Source of the DNA: Pseudomonadota bacterium
GTDB taxonomy: Bacteria; Pseudomonadota; Alphaproteobacteria; UBA828
Direction of reading: 5' to 3'
DNA length: 62,612 nt
Assembly: GCA_027624955.1 (NCBI GenBank)
Contig: JAQBTG010000019.1
Span: forward strand, 1 to 62,612
Each line of letters starts with the position of its first letter. Within the stretch, counting starts at the first letter, position 1. The position numbers and the translations under genes were made by a program. Positions 37,856 to 46,267 of this stretch are shown in pieces. Under the pieces are notes generated by a model, which was given only the letters and a program-made list of their open reading frames with translations, did no database searches and was not told the origin of the DNA.

Positions 37856-38620
37856 CTACGTCAGCTCGAGCGGCGCCTGGGGAACGCCCTGCCAAAATTC
37901 GGGATCGTGGCCGTAAAAAATCCGCGCGCCAGCCGTTTGCAAGCTGCGCAGCATTTTTAAGGATTCCATCATTTGCTCTTTGTCGTGAACAAGATTGGGC
38001 AGATGCAGATTTTCAAGAGATTTGCGGAAATAGCAGGCGTCGGCAGCCAGAATGATATCGCCCGACGCCAGCCTGACCTTGAGCGATTGATGCCCCGGCG
38101 TATGGCCGTAAGTGGGAACAGTCACCACCGTGCCGTCGCCAAACAGGTCATATTCGCCTTCGATCGTTTGGATTTGATGGCCGTGGTCATAATCGACCGG
38201 AAAATAAGTGTTGGATTCGATCAATTCCGGAATGTGCCCGGCTTCCCATTCCTTTTTCTGAATAATGACCTTGGCGTTGGGGATAAGTTCATTGCCGCCC
38301 GTATGATCCAAATGGAGATGGGAGTTGATAATATAATCGATGGAATCGGCGGCGATATCGAGCGCTTCCAGGCGCGCGTCGATCTCTTCTCCGGGTCGAA
38401 ATTCAGCTTGAAACAAACCGGCCATTTCCGCGCCGATACGGCCCGGCGCGTCGGTTTGCAAATCTGGATGCAGGCCGCTATCGAATAGAACCCGGCCTTT
38501 GGGGTGATCGATCAGATAGGCTGGCACCGGAAAGTGGATTCTGCCCGGCGCATCGGCCAACATCAAATCAAGGTCGGCGGTCAACCACCCGCAAGTCATC
38601 GCATAAACTTTAACTGTCAT
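37856..38620 (-). CDS. Metallo-beta-lactamase-fold lactonase (AHL/gamma-butyrolactonase type)
   Basis: 254 residues. The dinuclear metal site is clear: SHLHLDHTGG (about 101), the His in GHTPGHQS (about 172), Asp in ILAADACYF (about 193) and the terminal YGHDPEFW (about 238). The layout matches AiiA/AttM-type N-acyl-homoserine lactonases and the gamma-butyrolactone lactonase BlcC. It is immediately downstream (26 bases) of an iron-containing alcohol dehydrogenase, the neighbour expected for BlcC-like butyrolactone use, so a catabolic lactonase is favoured over quorum quenching. Specificity is inferred. Confidence 0.83.
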   Translation of the reverse strand: MTVKVYAMTCGWLTADLDLMLADAPGRIHFPVPAYLIDHPKGRVLFDSGLHPDLQTDAPGRIGAEMAGLFQAEFRPGEEIDARLEALDIAADSIDYIINSHLHLDHTGGNELIPNAKVIIQKKEWEAGHIPELIESNTYFPVDYDHGHQIQTIEGEYDLFGDGTVVTVPTYGHTPGHQSLKVRLASGDIILAADACYFRKSLENLHLPNLVHDKEQMMESLKMLRSLQTAGARIFYGHDPEFWQGVPQAPLELT

Positions 38621-38646
38621 ATCGCTGCCCCTCCGGCGTTCTGCGC

Positions 38647-39954
38647 TTACCAGTACGTCATCGAATCTTTGAACAATTGACTGAGATCGGCGCGTGAAAT
38701 TTTACGCGGCGCGATATCGAGCAGGCGCTTTTGCGGCAGCGTGCGGTCGGTCAGGGCTTCGATATCAGCCTCGCCATAGCCAAGTCCGGAGAGGCCGTTG
38801 GGTAGTCCGGTCGCGCGCATCAGCCGGATCACTTGCTCGGCCAGGACCTCCCCCGCCCGTTCGTCGGGGATATTGCGGATATCGGCGCCCATCGCCCCGG
38901 CCGCGCGCAAATGGCGCCCGGCTGCGGACGGGCCCATCAGGCGGAACACCGCCGGCGCGTTGACGATCACCGAGATGCCGTGCGGCACCATCGCGTGGTC
39001 GTCCGGCCAACCCTCGGGATGATAGTCACGCACCAGCCCGGCGACGGCATAGGACATGGCGTGCGGCACATGACAGCCGGAATTGCCGAAGCCGATGCCG
39101 GCCAACATGCCGGCAAACATTAGCGGCTCACGCGCCGATACATCGTCGGGCTCTTTCATGGCGCGCTCGATATTGGCGCCGATTAGCCGGATTGCCTCAC
39201 TGCAAGCGATATCGCTATAGGGGTTGGAACCTTGGTACATCGGGCGAAGGTTCGACGTCTTGGGCGCTGCGCGTTCCGTATAGGGTATCGCAGTCAGGCT
39301 TTCGATAGCGTGGCTGAATACATCGAAGGCATTGGCCGCGACCACGAGCGGTGGCATGGAGGTCAACGCAGCGGGATCGAGAATGCCGAGCGTCGGGCGC
39401 AATTCGCGGTGTGCGATGCCCGTTTTCATCTCCATCTCCAACATGTCGAAGATCGCCATGCCGGTGCATTCACTGGCGGTGCCGAACGTGGTCGGGCAGG
39501 CAATGTGCGGCTTTAGTGGACCGGGAACGGGTTGGGCTTGTCCCACTGGCAGATTTACATAGGTGAGCAGATCTGCGGGATAGGTGGAATAAAGATTACT
39601 CGCTTTGGCGGTATCCATAACCGAACCGCCGCCAATAGATACAAAACCGTCGAACCCGCCTTCGCTCGCGAACTGGGTCCCGGCGCGGAAGGAGCGGTCG
39701 GTCGGCTCTACAGCCACTTGGTCGTAGATCTCGACGTCCAATCCGGCGGTGCGAAGCGCGCGCGCGGCAGTATCGACATGTTCGAGTTTTGCAACGCGCG
39801 GATCGGTATAAAGCGCCACGCGCGTCATGCCGAGCGCCTTGGCGTCCTGACCCACTTCGCCGATCGCGCCGACGCCGAATTTTAGTTTCGTCGCTTCGAT
39901 GGTATAGGCGTATTCACCGCCGTCGCGGCGGGTGAAATAATTTTCGGCTGTCAT
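38647..39954 (-). CDS. Iron-containing alcohol dehydrogenase (hydroxyacid-oxoacid transhydrogenase type)
   Basis: 435 residues of the group III Fe-dependent dehydrogenases. NAD loop GGGSVMDTAKASNLYSTYP (about 109) and TFGTASECTGMA are present; the metal His/Asp residues are in DVFSHAIESL (about 222), CHVPHAMSYAVAG (about 300) and HGISVIVNAP. It resembles human ADHFE1, which oxidises 4-hydroxybutyrate using 2-oxoglutarate, and also BlcB of Agrobacterium. With the lactonase gene next on the strand, gamma-butyrolactone to 4-hydroxybutyrate to succinic semialdehyde is the likely route. No succinate-semialdehyde dehydrogenase is seen nearby. Confidence 0.85.
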   Translation of the reverse strand: MTAENYFTRRDGGEYAYTIEATKLKFGVGAIGEVGQDAKALGMTRVALYTDPRVAKLEHVDTAARALRTAGLDVEIYDQVAVEPTDRSFRAGTQFASEGGFDGFVSIGGGSVMDTAKASNLYSTYPADLLTYVNLPVGQAQPVPGPLKPHIACPTTFGTASECTGMAIFDMLEMEMKTGIAHRELRPTLGILDPAALTSMPPLVVAANAFDVFSHAIESLTAIPYTERAAPKTSNLRPMYQGSNPYSDIACSEAIRLIGANIERAMKEPDDVSAREPLMFAGMLAGIGFGNSGCHVPHAMSYAVAGLVRDYHPEGWPDDHAMVPHGISVIVNAPAVFRLMGPSAAGRHLRAAGAMGADIRNIPDERAGEVLAEQVIRLMRATGLPNGLSGLGYGEADIEALTDRTLPQKRLLDIAPRKISRADLSQLFKDSMTYW

Positions 39955-40040
39955 GTCTGTCTTTCGCTGTTCTTTGAATTCAGAATAATGTCTGTCGCGG
40001 CTTGGAGTGCGTCAAGAACGGCAATTCCCGGTGCGCTTTA

Positions 40041-40706
40041 TTACGGGCGTTTGCGGCATAAGGTCAGCCCGTCTCCGATCGGCACCATGGAGACGCTCAC
40101 CCGCTGGTCGGCTTTGATCTTGGCATTGAGGGCGTCGATCACCGGCGTATCGTCGGTCCATTTATCGCGCGATTCGAGCCGGCCGTGATGGAACATATTG
40201 TCGAGCGCCAACAGGCCGCCGGGGCGCACCAAATCGAGGCAAGCCTCGTAATAGCTGTCATAGCCCGATTTATCGGCATCGATGAAAGCAAAGTCGTAAC
40301 TACCCGCCTGGCCTTCCGCCAGCAGATCCGCCAGCGATTTGCGCGCGTCTCCGAGACGCAGCTCGATATTCTCCGCCAGCCCTGCTTCCTGCCAATATCG
40401 CTTTGCCGTCGCAGTATAAGTTTCGTTGCTGTCGAGCGCGGTGACATGCCCGCCCGGGCCCATGGCGAGCGCCACGCTGAGCGAGCTGTAGCCGGTAAAG
40501 ACGCCGATTTCGAGATAGCGTTTGGCGCCGATCAGTTCCGCCAAGATCGCCATGAATGCGCCTTGCTCCGGCGTGATCTGCATGATCGCCCATTCATGGC
40601 TTTGCGTTTCCTCGCGCAAACGCTTGAGGACATCGTCCTCGCGAAATCCGTGCGCCAGCACATAATCATGCAGTGCCGGCGTCAGTTCTGTTGGTCTATT
40701 CGCCAT
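40041..40706 (-). CDS. Class I SAM-dependent O-methyltransferase
   Basis: 221 residues of the Methyltransf_3 (caffeoyl-CoA/catechol O-methyltransferase) type. SAM motif I reads LEIGVFTGYSSLSVALAMG (about 63), followed by ALDSNE, FIDADKSGYDSYYE (about 138, metal and substrate) and LDNMFHHGR. Such bacterial enzymes methylate catechols or related vicinal diols using a divalent metal. The actual target is not deducible. It probably shares a transcript with the small exported protein 16 bases upstream. Confidence 0.88.
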   Translation of the reverse strand: MANRPTELTPALHDYVLAHGFREDDVLKRLREETQSHEWAIMQITPEQGAFMAILAELIGAKRYLEIGVFTGYSSLSVALAMGPGGHVTALDSNETYTATAKRYWQEAGLAENIELRLGDARKSLADLLAEGQAGSYDFAFIDADKSGYDSYYEACLDLVRPGGLLALDNMFHHGRLESRDKWTDDTPVIDALNAKIKADQRVSVSMVPIGDGLTLCRKRP

Positions 40707-40722
40707 TTACTATCTCCCAGCT

Positions 40723-40884
40723 CTAATCGCCGCCCGTGATCGTGCCGTAGAGCGTGGTCCGGGTTTTCTCGACGCTCCCGGTTTCGACGTTCTCAGCTCG
40801 CGCGTGAAAGCCTGCGAATAAGCCTAAACTTAAAACAAACGCGACCGTCAATGCGCACAAAATGGCTATGTCTTGAGCCCTCAT
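40723..40884 (-). CDS. Small exported protein, unknown
   Basis: A 53-residue frame: a signal-like segment (AILCALTVAFVLSLGLFAGF, with basic residues before it), HARA as a plausible cut site, then a short polar tail ENVETGSVEKTRTTLYGTITGGD. It is in line with the O-methyltransferase gene and an unknown gene upstream on the same strand, gaps 16 and 56 bases. It has no family I recognise. Support is from position and the clean signal-peptide pattern; the ribosome site is weak. Confidence 0.45.
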   Translation of the reverse strand: MRAQDIAILCALTVAFVLSLGLFAGFHARAENVETGSVEKTRTTLYGTITGGD

Positions 40885-40940
40885 CCGTCAGAATATCGAG
40901 GAAATATTTGAATGGAAATAGTGCCCAACCCGGCATTTTA

Positions 40941-41330
40941 CTAATCGTCGGACTCGGGCAGCGTCTTCGATTCCGGGTCGTTCACTATCAGTTTTAGCGC
41001 TCGGTTTCTTTCCTCCGGCGGATTGGCCAAAGATTCGATGGCGTCCGATAATTGGATGAGTTTCTGTTTTTCCCGGTCGATGCGGTGGTTCAACGTATCG
41101 CATTTACGCGCGATTTTTTGGTCCGCGTCGCGCAAGGGTTCAATCCGTTGAAGGGCGCGTTCGAGGCTAACCAGATTCGCGTGGTGCCGACGCAAGGCAT
41201 TGGCCGGTTCCTTGTCATTGCCCAAAGAGACGATGACGCGGTATCCGGTGCCCGTCGAACGCTCAACTTCCTCGACGATTTCGTAGCAAGCTTGCCCGGC
41301 TATCCGCTTTTCTCGCACATGCATGGTCAT
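40941..41330 (-). CDS. Hypothetical protein with IS1634-like N-terminal segment
   Basis: 129 residues from MTMHVREKRI. The first 35 residues (HVREKRIAGQACYEIVEE, then GYRVIVSLGND) are like the strand-rich N-terminus of IS1634-family transposases, where a substrate-reading domain precedes the catalytic core. Here no DDE core follows; instead there is a coiled-coil-like helical tail (LERALQRIEPLRDADQ onward). It may be a domesticated or truncated relative, or chance likeness. The upstream in-frame ATG at 41402 adds residues not in keeping with the rest. Confidence in the gene is moderate, in the family low. Confidence 0.45.
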   Translation of the reverse strand: MTMHVREKRIAGQACYEIVEEVERSTGTGYRVIVSLGNDKEPANALRRHHANLVSLERALQRIEPLRDADQKIARKCDTLNHRIDREKQKLIQLSDAIESLANPPEERNRALKLIVNDPESKTLPESDD

Positions 41331-41490
41331 ATCTAACCAGAATACGGCGCGGGCGACAAAGCATTCGAGGCCAAGCTGTCCGCCCGAGTTGAGGCCATCC
41401 AAAGTTCGCGCCAGCTAATTATCGCGGCGGCGCCAGCTGAACTTGGCAACTACCCCCGCCGGGGAAGTGGCAAAACGCGCATAAGCTGCC

Positions 41491-41526
41491 GGGGCACTGT
41501 GGAGAATAGATATTCCGCAGTGCCCC
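41491..41526 (-). terminator. Hairpin downstream of the unknown 150-residue gene
   Basis: GGGGCACTGTGGA (41491-41503) pairs with TCCGCAGTGCCCC (41514-41526), a 13-base stem with one G-T wobble and a 10-base loop. It begins 7 bases after the stop of the gene on the minus strand, the position of a transcription terminator or an mRNA 3' stabiliser. No T-run follows on the minus strand. Confidence 0.5.
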
Positions 41527-41532
41527 ACGAAT

Positions 41533-41985
41533 TTATTTCTTGTTGAAATTGCCGATTTGGTGGTCGGTCAAACGGCCTTTGCCGTCAACGGCAAAGTTTG
41601 AGGTGATGTAGCCCTTGGCGCCTTTGAACTGACCAAAGGCGCGTGTGATGCGCCAGGTGACGGCGCCGTGCATACCGCCCTTGGCCGGGCCCGCGCCATA
41701 GGAGCCGGCGCCGACGGTGGCGAAGCTAAAGCCGTGCTTGCCGCTTTTACCAAAGGTGATCTTGCCCTTTTCGTCGAACGTGTCCTTGCCGGTAACCACG
41801 ACCACGGATTCAAATGTTGCGCTGCCGCCCGTGCCCGGACTGACTTTGCCCTTCACGCCGCCCGATCCAATGGTGCAGGAAATGTCGTTGCTGTCGGCGC
41901 CGCCGAGGGCTTGAAACGTGCCTGGCTTGCCTTCGACGGGCGAAACCAGCCCGCTGAATTTGAGGTTGTAATAGATGTTGGCCAT
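41533..41985 (-). CDS. Hypothetical beta-rich protein
   Basis: 150 residues, no signal peptide, rich in Gly, Lys, Phe and Thr, with alternating beta pattern (YYNLKFSGLVSPVEGKPG, GSATFESVVVVTGKDTF, GAVTWRITRAFGQFKGAKG, YITSNFAVDGKGRLTD). The closing strand pattern resembles eight-stranded barrels of the allene-oxide-cyclase or DUF3224 kind, but I cannot assign a family. A distinctive feature is its compact, nearly Cys-poor sequence (one Cys) with a clear start (MANIYYNLKF) after an AGGGAGTTCGAAAG ribosome site. It has its own strong hairpin after the stop and a palindrome upstream, so it looks like a separately regulated single gene. Confidence 0.6.
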   Translation of the reverse strand: MANIYYNLKFSGLVSPVEGKPGTFQALGGADSNDISCTIGSGGVKGKVSPGTGGSATFESVVVVTGKDTFDEKGKITFGKSGKHGFSFATVGAGSYGAGPAKGGMHGAVTWRITRAFGQFKGAKGYITSNFAVDGKGRLTDHQIGNFNKK

Positions 41986-42277
41986 CTTTCGAACTCCCTG
42001 GTTTCCCGATTTCTATCTTGATGGCCGGCAGTCAAACATATTTTGCGCAGCAATACACGGCTCTTTCATGTGCTTTACCGCGGTAAATATATGGCGGTAG
42101 GCAAGGCGCTGGTGCAAGCGAATGGCGGGAAATATATTGTCGGCGATATGGCACCTCGTCATCTCGAAGGGGGTAGCACGGTGCCAACGGTGAAGGTCGT
42201 GATGGGTTTTTTACTACAAGCCCCATATCAAAATACGCCAAGCCAGCGCGACCGGCGGTTCGTTGTCCAGGCTGGTT
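41986..42277. other. Intergenic region upstream of the 150-residue unknown gene
   Basis: Nearly 300 bases between the unknown gene and the oxygenase, both on the minus strand. It contains the palindrome annotated below and a run TTTTTTAC near 42209. A plus-strand frame of 118 codons starting at 42043 runs into the antisense of the oxygenase gene and has no coding signs of its own. Confidence 0.4.
42074..42087. promoter_or_regulatory. 14-base perfect palindrome TTTACCGCGGTAAA
   Basis: TTTACCGCGGTAAA is its own reverse complement. It lies about 90 bases upstream of the start of the unknown 150-residue gene, in a stretch with AT-rich flanks (AAATATAT). A perfect dyad of this length is a plausible operator for a homodimeric repressor; no cognate regulator is encoded in the window. 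Confidence 0.35.
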
Positions 42278-43273
42278 TCAGCTGGCGGCTGACGCGGCGA
42301 GGTCTTCCAGGCCCTCGTAACGCGCGAAGCGCTCGAGCAAATGCCCACCGTAAGTTAACCCAGCCGTGCCCGGTGCTTGGACCGCCGGCGTCACAATGAG
42401 CGGTGACAGTTCGGCATCGAGATTGGGTTCATGAAAATATCCGATCGCGCCGCGCGCCGCGCCGCTGTCGAGAACCCGGTGCGGCGTGGCGCGCCACCGC
42501 CCGGCGGTGAGAAATTCCATCACCGATCCGACATGCACAGAAACGCAATCGGGTTGATGCGGTATGTCCAACCAGCGGCCGCCTGGCGTTTCCGCTTGCA
42601 AGCCGGCTTGTCCTTGCCACAGAAGTGAAAAGGCGCAGGCATCGATATGGCGTCCTGTCACCAGGCGCGTGCCGTCTTCTAGCGGCATTTCCTCTTTGAT
42701 GGCGGCACCGTCCGGTTTGCGCGGATAGTTGAGCAGCCGCAGCGTCGATCCGGCATTGGCAAAAAGCGCTGCGATTTTGCCTTGCGGCAAGCCGAGATAT
42801 TCGCCCGCCGCCGATAAGATCGAAGTGCCAGTTTTTTCCATCGCGCCGTGATAAGCCAGTATCTCGGCACGCCAGTTCGGAAACGGCGGCCATGCCGGCC
42901 ACACATTGGTCTCGGTAAAAATTTGTGCTGCCTGAAGGGCGGGTTTGGCGAGCACCCGCTCGGGGCCGATATCAAAAAATTCGTTGTACGCCCAGCCATC
43001 CTTCAGGGTCGACACATAGCCGCGGTAACTACGCGGACTATCAGCCCGGACGCGGCGTGTCGCGAGGCACAACTTATCTGCATCCGAAAGGCCGAAAAAG
43101 GCGAGTAGGGCGGCAGCGCGCCGCTCGCGATGCCAGCCGTCGGGCAGCCCCGCCGCGACGAATACACCATCTTTCTCGATGGCGTTGCCGAGACCCTGAA
43201 TTGCGGTCTTGCGGGACGCCGCGCTACCGCTAAACAATGGTTTTATATCAACGATGTGCGCGAAATTCGTCAT
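42278..43273 (-). CDS. 2-oxoglutarate/Fe(II)-dependent oxygenase (isopenicillin-N-synthase-like)
   Basis: 331 residues. The double-stranded beta-helix core carries HID (in GRHIDACAFS, about 212), the distal His in RATPHRVLDSG (about 266) and the Arg binding 2-oxoglutarate in ARGAIGYF (about 276). The N-terminal region has the PF14226-type layout (FFGLSDADKLCLA). These enzymes hydroxylate or desaturate small molecules, or make ethylene from 2-oxoglutarate in some cases. Product unknown. Its gene is single in its direction. Confidence 0.85.
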   Translation of the reverse strand: MTNFAHIVDIKPLFSGSAASRKTAIQGLGNAIEKDGVFVAAGLPDGWHRERRAAALLAFFGLSDADKLCLATRRVRADSPRSYRGYVSTLKDGWAYNEFFDIGPERVLAKPALQAAQIFTETNVWPAWPPFPNWRAEILAYHGAMEKTGTSILSAAGEYLGLPQGKIAALFANAGSTLRLLNYPRKPDGAAIKEEMPLEDGTRLVTGRHIDACAFSLLWQGQAGLQAETPGGRWLDIPHQPDCVSVHVGSVMEFLTAGRWRATPHRVLDSGAARGAIGYFHEPNLDAELSPLIVTPAVQAPGTAGLTYGGHLLERFARYEGLEDLAASAAS

Positions 43274-43815
43274 CTATGTGAAGGCCCTGCTGTCGCAACT
43301 GCGTAGCGATGCTACCCTAATCTGCATTCAGATTCCGCAAGAATGGTTTGCCCGCTGCAACGGTTACTCGATCTCGAGCTCTATCCCGTTCATGCCCCGA
43401 CAAGCGCTGCCGGATGGGCGCTCGTCGCTTCCTGCCGCGCGGCGCTAGTGGCAGATGGAATGTTCAGTTTGGCTGGCTCTGTAAGGCCGGCCGCATTGAG
43501 CCCGCACGGAGGGCGTAGCGTCAGACCGAGGCCGCTGAATGCTTCGGCGCGTTTTGCGAGAGCGGAGCCCGGTCCCGGTCGACAGGTATGTTGGAAAGCA
43601 TCTGCGGGAGCGCTACGGCAGCTGAAGCGGAACGCGTGCGGGTCAAACGCATTGACCGGGCCGCGGTCGTGATTTTCCATGAACGGCATTTTCCAATTGC
43701 GCTTGGCGGCGAATGCAATCAACCTGAGTGTGGTTAATCTTTCGATTCGGAACTGGCGTAACCGTAACGCACTCGGTTGATCCGGGCGCACGGCATAGCA
43801 TAGAGGAGACTCATC
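43274..43815. other. 540-base gap before the HU gene
   Basis: No gene can be supported. Opposing frames (43343-43672 plus and 43390-43791 minus) both have biased composition typical of shadows. A third, shorter plus-strand frame, stop at about 43736, has a natural-looking composition (AAEAERVRVKRIDRAAVVIF) but only an internal ATG and no ribosome site. It might be the end of an eroded gene. The promoter of the HU gene must lie in the last 100 bases. Confidence 0.35.
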
Positions 43816-44091
43816 GTGAATCAGGGCGAACTCATCGAAGCCGTTGTCAAAAGCAGCGGCATGACAAAGAGCGATGCTTCAAAGGCCGTTAAGACGGCTT
43901 TGGATGAAATGGGCAAGGCCCTGAAGAAGGGCACATCCGTGCGCACCACTCTCGGCACGTTTTCGGTTTACAAGCGCGGCGCGCGCAAAGGCCGTAACCC
44001 AGCAACTGGCGAGGCGATCAAGATCAGTGCCAGCAAGGGCGTGCGTTTCAAAGCGTCTAAGACACTCAAAGACAGGGTCAACAAACGCTGA
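43816..44091 (+). CDS. HU-family DNA-binding protein
   Basis: 91 residues, normal HU/IHF length. It has the N-terminal helical dimer (NQGELIEAVVKSSGMTKSDA), the beta-arm with the DNA-intercalating proline motif KGRNPATGEAIKI (about 60-72), and ends FKASKTLKDRVNKR. HU bends and compacts DNA in the nucleoid. The start is GTG, 7 bases after GAGGAGAC. Whether it is HU-alpha-like, HU-beta-like or an additional paralogue cannot be read from the sequence. Confidence 0.92.
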   Translation: MNQGELIEAVVKSSGMTKSDASKAVKTALDEMGKALKKGTSVRTTLGTFSVYKRGARKGRNPATGEAIKISASKGVRFKASKTLKDRVNKR

Positions 44092-44099
44092 CCTGATTG

Positions 44100-44115
44100 C
44101 GGGCAGGCTTGCCCG
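44100..44115 (+). terminator. Hairpin after the HU gene
   Basis: CGGGCA and TGCCCG form a 6-base stem around a GGCT loop, 8 bases after the HU stop. No T-run follows. A plausible but weak terminator; the next gene (GST) converges from the other strand. Confidence 0.35.
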
Positions 44116-44271
44116 GTATCGAGGCATACTGACCGGCACTGGCCGGGCTATCTAACTGTTCGGCCAGTGGCTGTGCATGGCGAGATTCGTTTCGCTGAAT
44201 TGGCAACGCGGAAAGTCGCGTGCGCCAAAGCGACGCCAGTAACGTCAAAGTTTCATGAGCTAAACGGTTCG

Positions 44272-44907
44272 CTATACCGCAGCAGCGCTGGGGCGCGATT
44301 CCACTTCTTTGAGCCAGCGCGAGATGCTGGCGCAATCTGCGGGCGGCTTGACCTCGACCCGCGCGGCGAAGCGGATGGTGACGAAGGTCGTGATATCGGC
44401 CACCGAGAAGGCATCGCCGGCGACGTACTTGGCCGCACCCAGGCGGTCATCGAACAGCGCGAAAAAGCGCCCCATGGAATTGCGCCCGCGCTCGACCAAT
44501 TCAGCGATTTGCGGCACGCCGCTCGGTACGCCAGGTAAGCCACGGTCCTCAAAAATCGGCGATGAATTGCGCAGCATGTCGGCGGCGGAGAGATAGCCCA
44601 TGAACTCGGCACGCCGGCTCCACATTTCAACCATCGCTTTTTCTTTGGCGTCGCGCCCGAACAGCACCGGCTCGGGATGGAGTTCCTCGAGATAGCGGCA
44701 TATCGCCATAGTTTCCGAGATGTAGGTGCCGTCGTCGAGTTCCAGCACCGGCACCTGGCTGATCGGATTGACCGCCTTGAAGGAATCGGCAAATTGCGCG
44801 CGATCGCGCGTGTTGATTTCAATTGTCGGAATCTCGATGCCCTTTTCGGCGAGGAACATGTTCACCCGTTGGGGGTTCGGCGCCATCTTGAAATCGTATA
44901 GTTTCAT
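44272..44907 (-). CDS. Glutathione S-transferase
   Basis: 211 residues: N-terminal thioredoxin-fold domain (MKLYDFKMAPNPQRVNMFL, GSH-site QVPVLELDDGTYISETMAI with the cis-Pro and Glu-Thr/Ser pair at about 50-70) and an all-helical C-terminal domain. It conjugates glutathione to electrophiles, or serves as a reductase. The active-site Ser/Cys typical of some classes is replaced by Pro-Asn in MAPNPQR, as in several bacterial theta-like proteins. It is in line with the GFA gene. Confidence 0.87.
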   Translation of the reverse strand: MKLYDFKMAPNPQRVNMFLAEKGIEIPTIEINTRDRAQFADSFKAVNPISQVPVLELDDGTYISETMAICRYLEELHPEPVLFGRDAKEKAMVEMWSRRAEFMGYLSAADMLRNSSPIFEDRGLPGVPSGVPQIAELVERGRNSMGRFFALFDDRLGAAKYVAGDAFSVADITTFVTIRFAARVEVKPPADCASISRWLKEVESRPSAAAV

Positions 44908-44971
44908 AATGTTTCAGTGCTCCAGAAGCGTGTGGAAGAGAGGCGGAAGTGTGCTCTCTCGTTCTGCCGAG

Positions 44972-45403
44972 TCAAGCGTCGGTGGTGTCCATTTTACCTT
45001 CCGCCGAGCCCGCGAATTGTTGGAGATCATCGACGATGTCGTAGAAATCACCTTTTTCCCCGGTAAAGATATGGCCGATGGTTGTCAGTCCGCTCGGCGG
45101 ATCAAGAGTTCCGGCGGCAATCGAGGTGGTTTGTGCTCCGCTCGGCTGCCAGAAGAGACTGGCGCCGCACACCCGGCAAAATCCGCGCCGTGCCTTATCC
45201 GAAGAAGCGTACCAAGTCAGCCCACTTTCCTCGACCAAAGAAAGCGCGGCATTTTCAACTTTGGTATAGGCACCAAAGGCGCCGTGCAGACGCCGGCACA
45301 TATCACAATGACAATTCACCACGCCGCGCAACTCACCGCGAACCGCATAGCGTACGGCACCGCATTGGCAGCCGCCTTCAAGCGCTGTTTGATCGCCGTT
45401 CAT
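44972..45403 (-). CDS. GFA family zinc protein
   Basis: 143 residues with the zinc-binding cysteines of the glutathione-dependent formaldehyde-activating (GFA/CENP-V) family: GGCQCGAVRYAV (about 11), NCHCDMCRRLHGAF (about 31) and FCRVCGASLFW (about 75). The reference enzyme Gfa was proposed to speed glutathione-formaldehyde adduct formation, but most members have unknown substrates. Placed next to a GST gene on the same strand, gap 64 bases. Confidence 0.87.
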   Translation of the reverse strand: MNGDQTALEGGCQCGAVRYAVRGELRGVVNCHCDMCRRLHGAFGAYTKVENAALSLVEESGLTWYASSDKARRGFCRVCGASLFWQPSGAQTTSIAAGTLDPPSGLTTIGHIFTGEKGDFYDIVDDLQQFAGSAEGKMDTTDA

Positions 45404-45484
45404 TTCTCTCTCCTATTTCAACAGGCCCACCGCGCGGCCGATCTTGCGGTCGACAAAACGCTTCGGCAGGAGGCTGGGCAGGAT

Positions 45485-46267
45485 CTAGTTCACGAATTTT
45501 CCTTTCACCGGGGCGTAGCGCGTCTTTGGCGACGCTGTGGTGAGCGCCTCATGGATAACGCGCGCGATGCGCTCCGGCGGATAGCCCTTGGGGCCGATAT
45601 CCGCCGCGTACTCCTTAAACCGCGCAAGGGCGGGCCCATATTCGGTCTCTTGGTACGATGTGGTGTCGAGTTTTCCGCCTTTGTTCCAGATCGGCGTCGC
45701 CACGGGCCCCGGGGCAACGATGATCACATCGATGCCGAACAACAGGAGCTCGCGCCGAAGGCTTTCCGAAACCGCTTCCAGTGCATGCTTGGAAGCGGAA
45801 TAGACCGCCGTGAACGGCAGCGCCTGTTTGCCCGCGACCGAACTCACATTGACGATGCGTCCGGGCCGGCCAGTCCGCGCACGCTCGCAGCCCAACAGCG
45901 GCAGGAAGGCCTGGGTCACCGCGACGGCGCCGAACAAATTGACGTGCATCAAATCTCGAAACGTCTTGAGCGGCAGATGCGCCAGCGGTCCGCTGGTCGC
46001 AATGCCGGCATTGTTGACCAGGCCCGCAAGCGTGGCGCCGCCGAGCGCCTGTTCTACTTGTGACGCGGCGCGCTTGATCGCGTCCTCATCCGTCACGTCG
46101 AAATTGAGCGGAATAAATGCGTCGCCCAGTTGGCCGCGCAGGCGTTCGCCGTCATTTTCGCGCCGCACGCTGCCAAACACATGAAATCCCTGTTGGATGA
46201 GATGCGCCGCCGTGCTCTCGCCGATACCGGTTGAGGTTCCGGTAACAACCACCGCTCGTTTTTTCAT
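45485..46267 (-). CDS. Short-chain dehydrogenase (retinol-dehydrogenase-like)
   Basis: 260 residues, classical SDR: VTGTSTGIGESTAAHL (about 8-23), NNAGIA (about 87), Ser in VSSVAGKQ (about 140) and YSASKHALE (about 155), with PGPVATPIW after. The SVRREND segment after the second strand suggests NADP(H). Such orphan SDRs oxidise or reduce lipophilic alcohols, ketones or sterol-like substrates. Substrate unknown. Confidence 0.85.
   Translation of the reverse strand: MKKRAVVVTGTSTGIGESTAAHLIQQGFHVFGSVRRENDGERLRGQLGDAFIPLNFDVTDEDAIKRAASQVEQALGGATLAGLVNNAGIATSGPLAHLPLKTFRDLMHVNLFGAVAVTQAFLPLLGCERARTGRPGRIVNVSSVAGKQALPFTAVYSASKHALEAVSESLRRELLLFGIDVIIVAPGPVATPIWNKGGKLDTTSYQETEYGPALARFKEYAADIGPKGYPPERIARVIHEALTTASPKTRYAPVKGKFVN

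Noticed and set aside
42043-42399. Plus-strand 118-codon frame
   Set aside because: Its second half is antisense to the oxygenase gene, and there is no ribosome site.
43343-43791. Opposed frames in the gap before the HU gene
   Set aside because: Both overlap each other and have skewed residue composition typical of shadow frames in GC-rich DNA.
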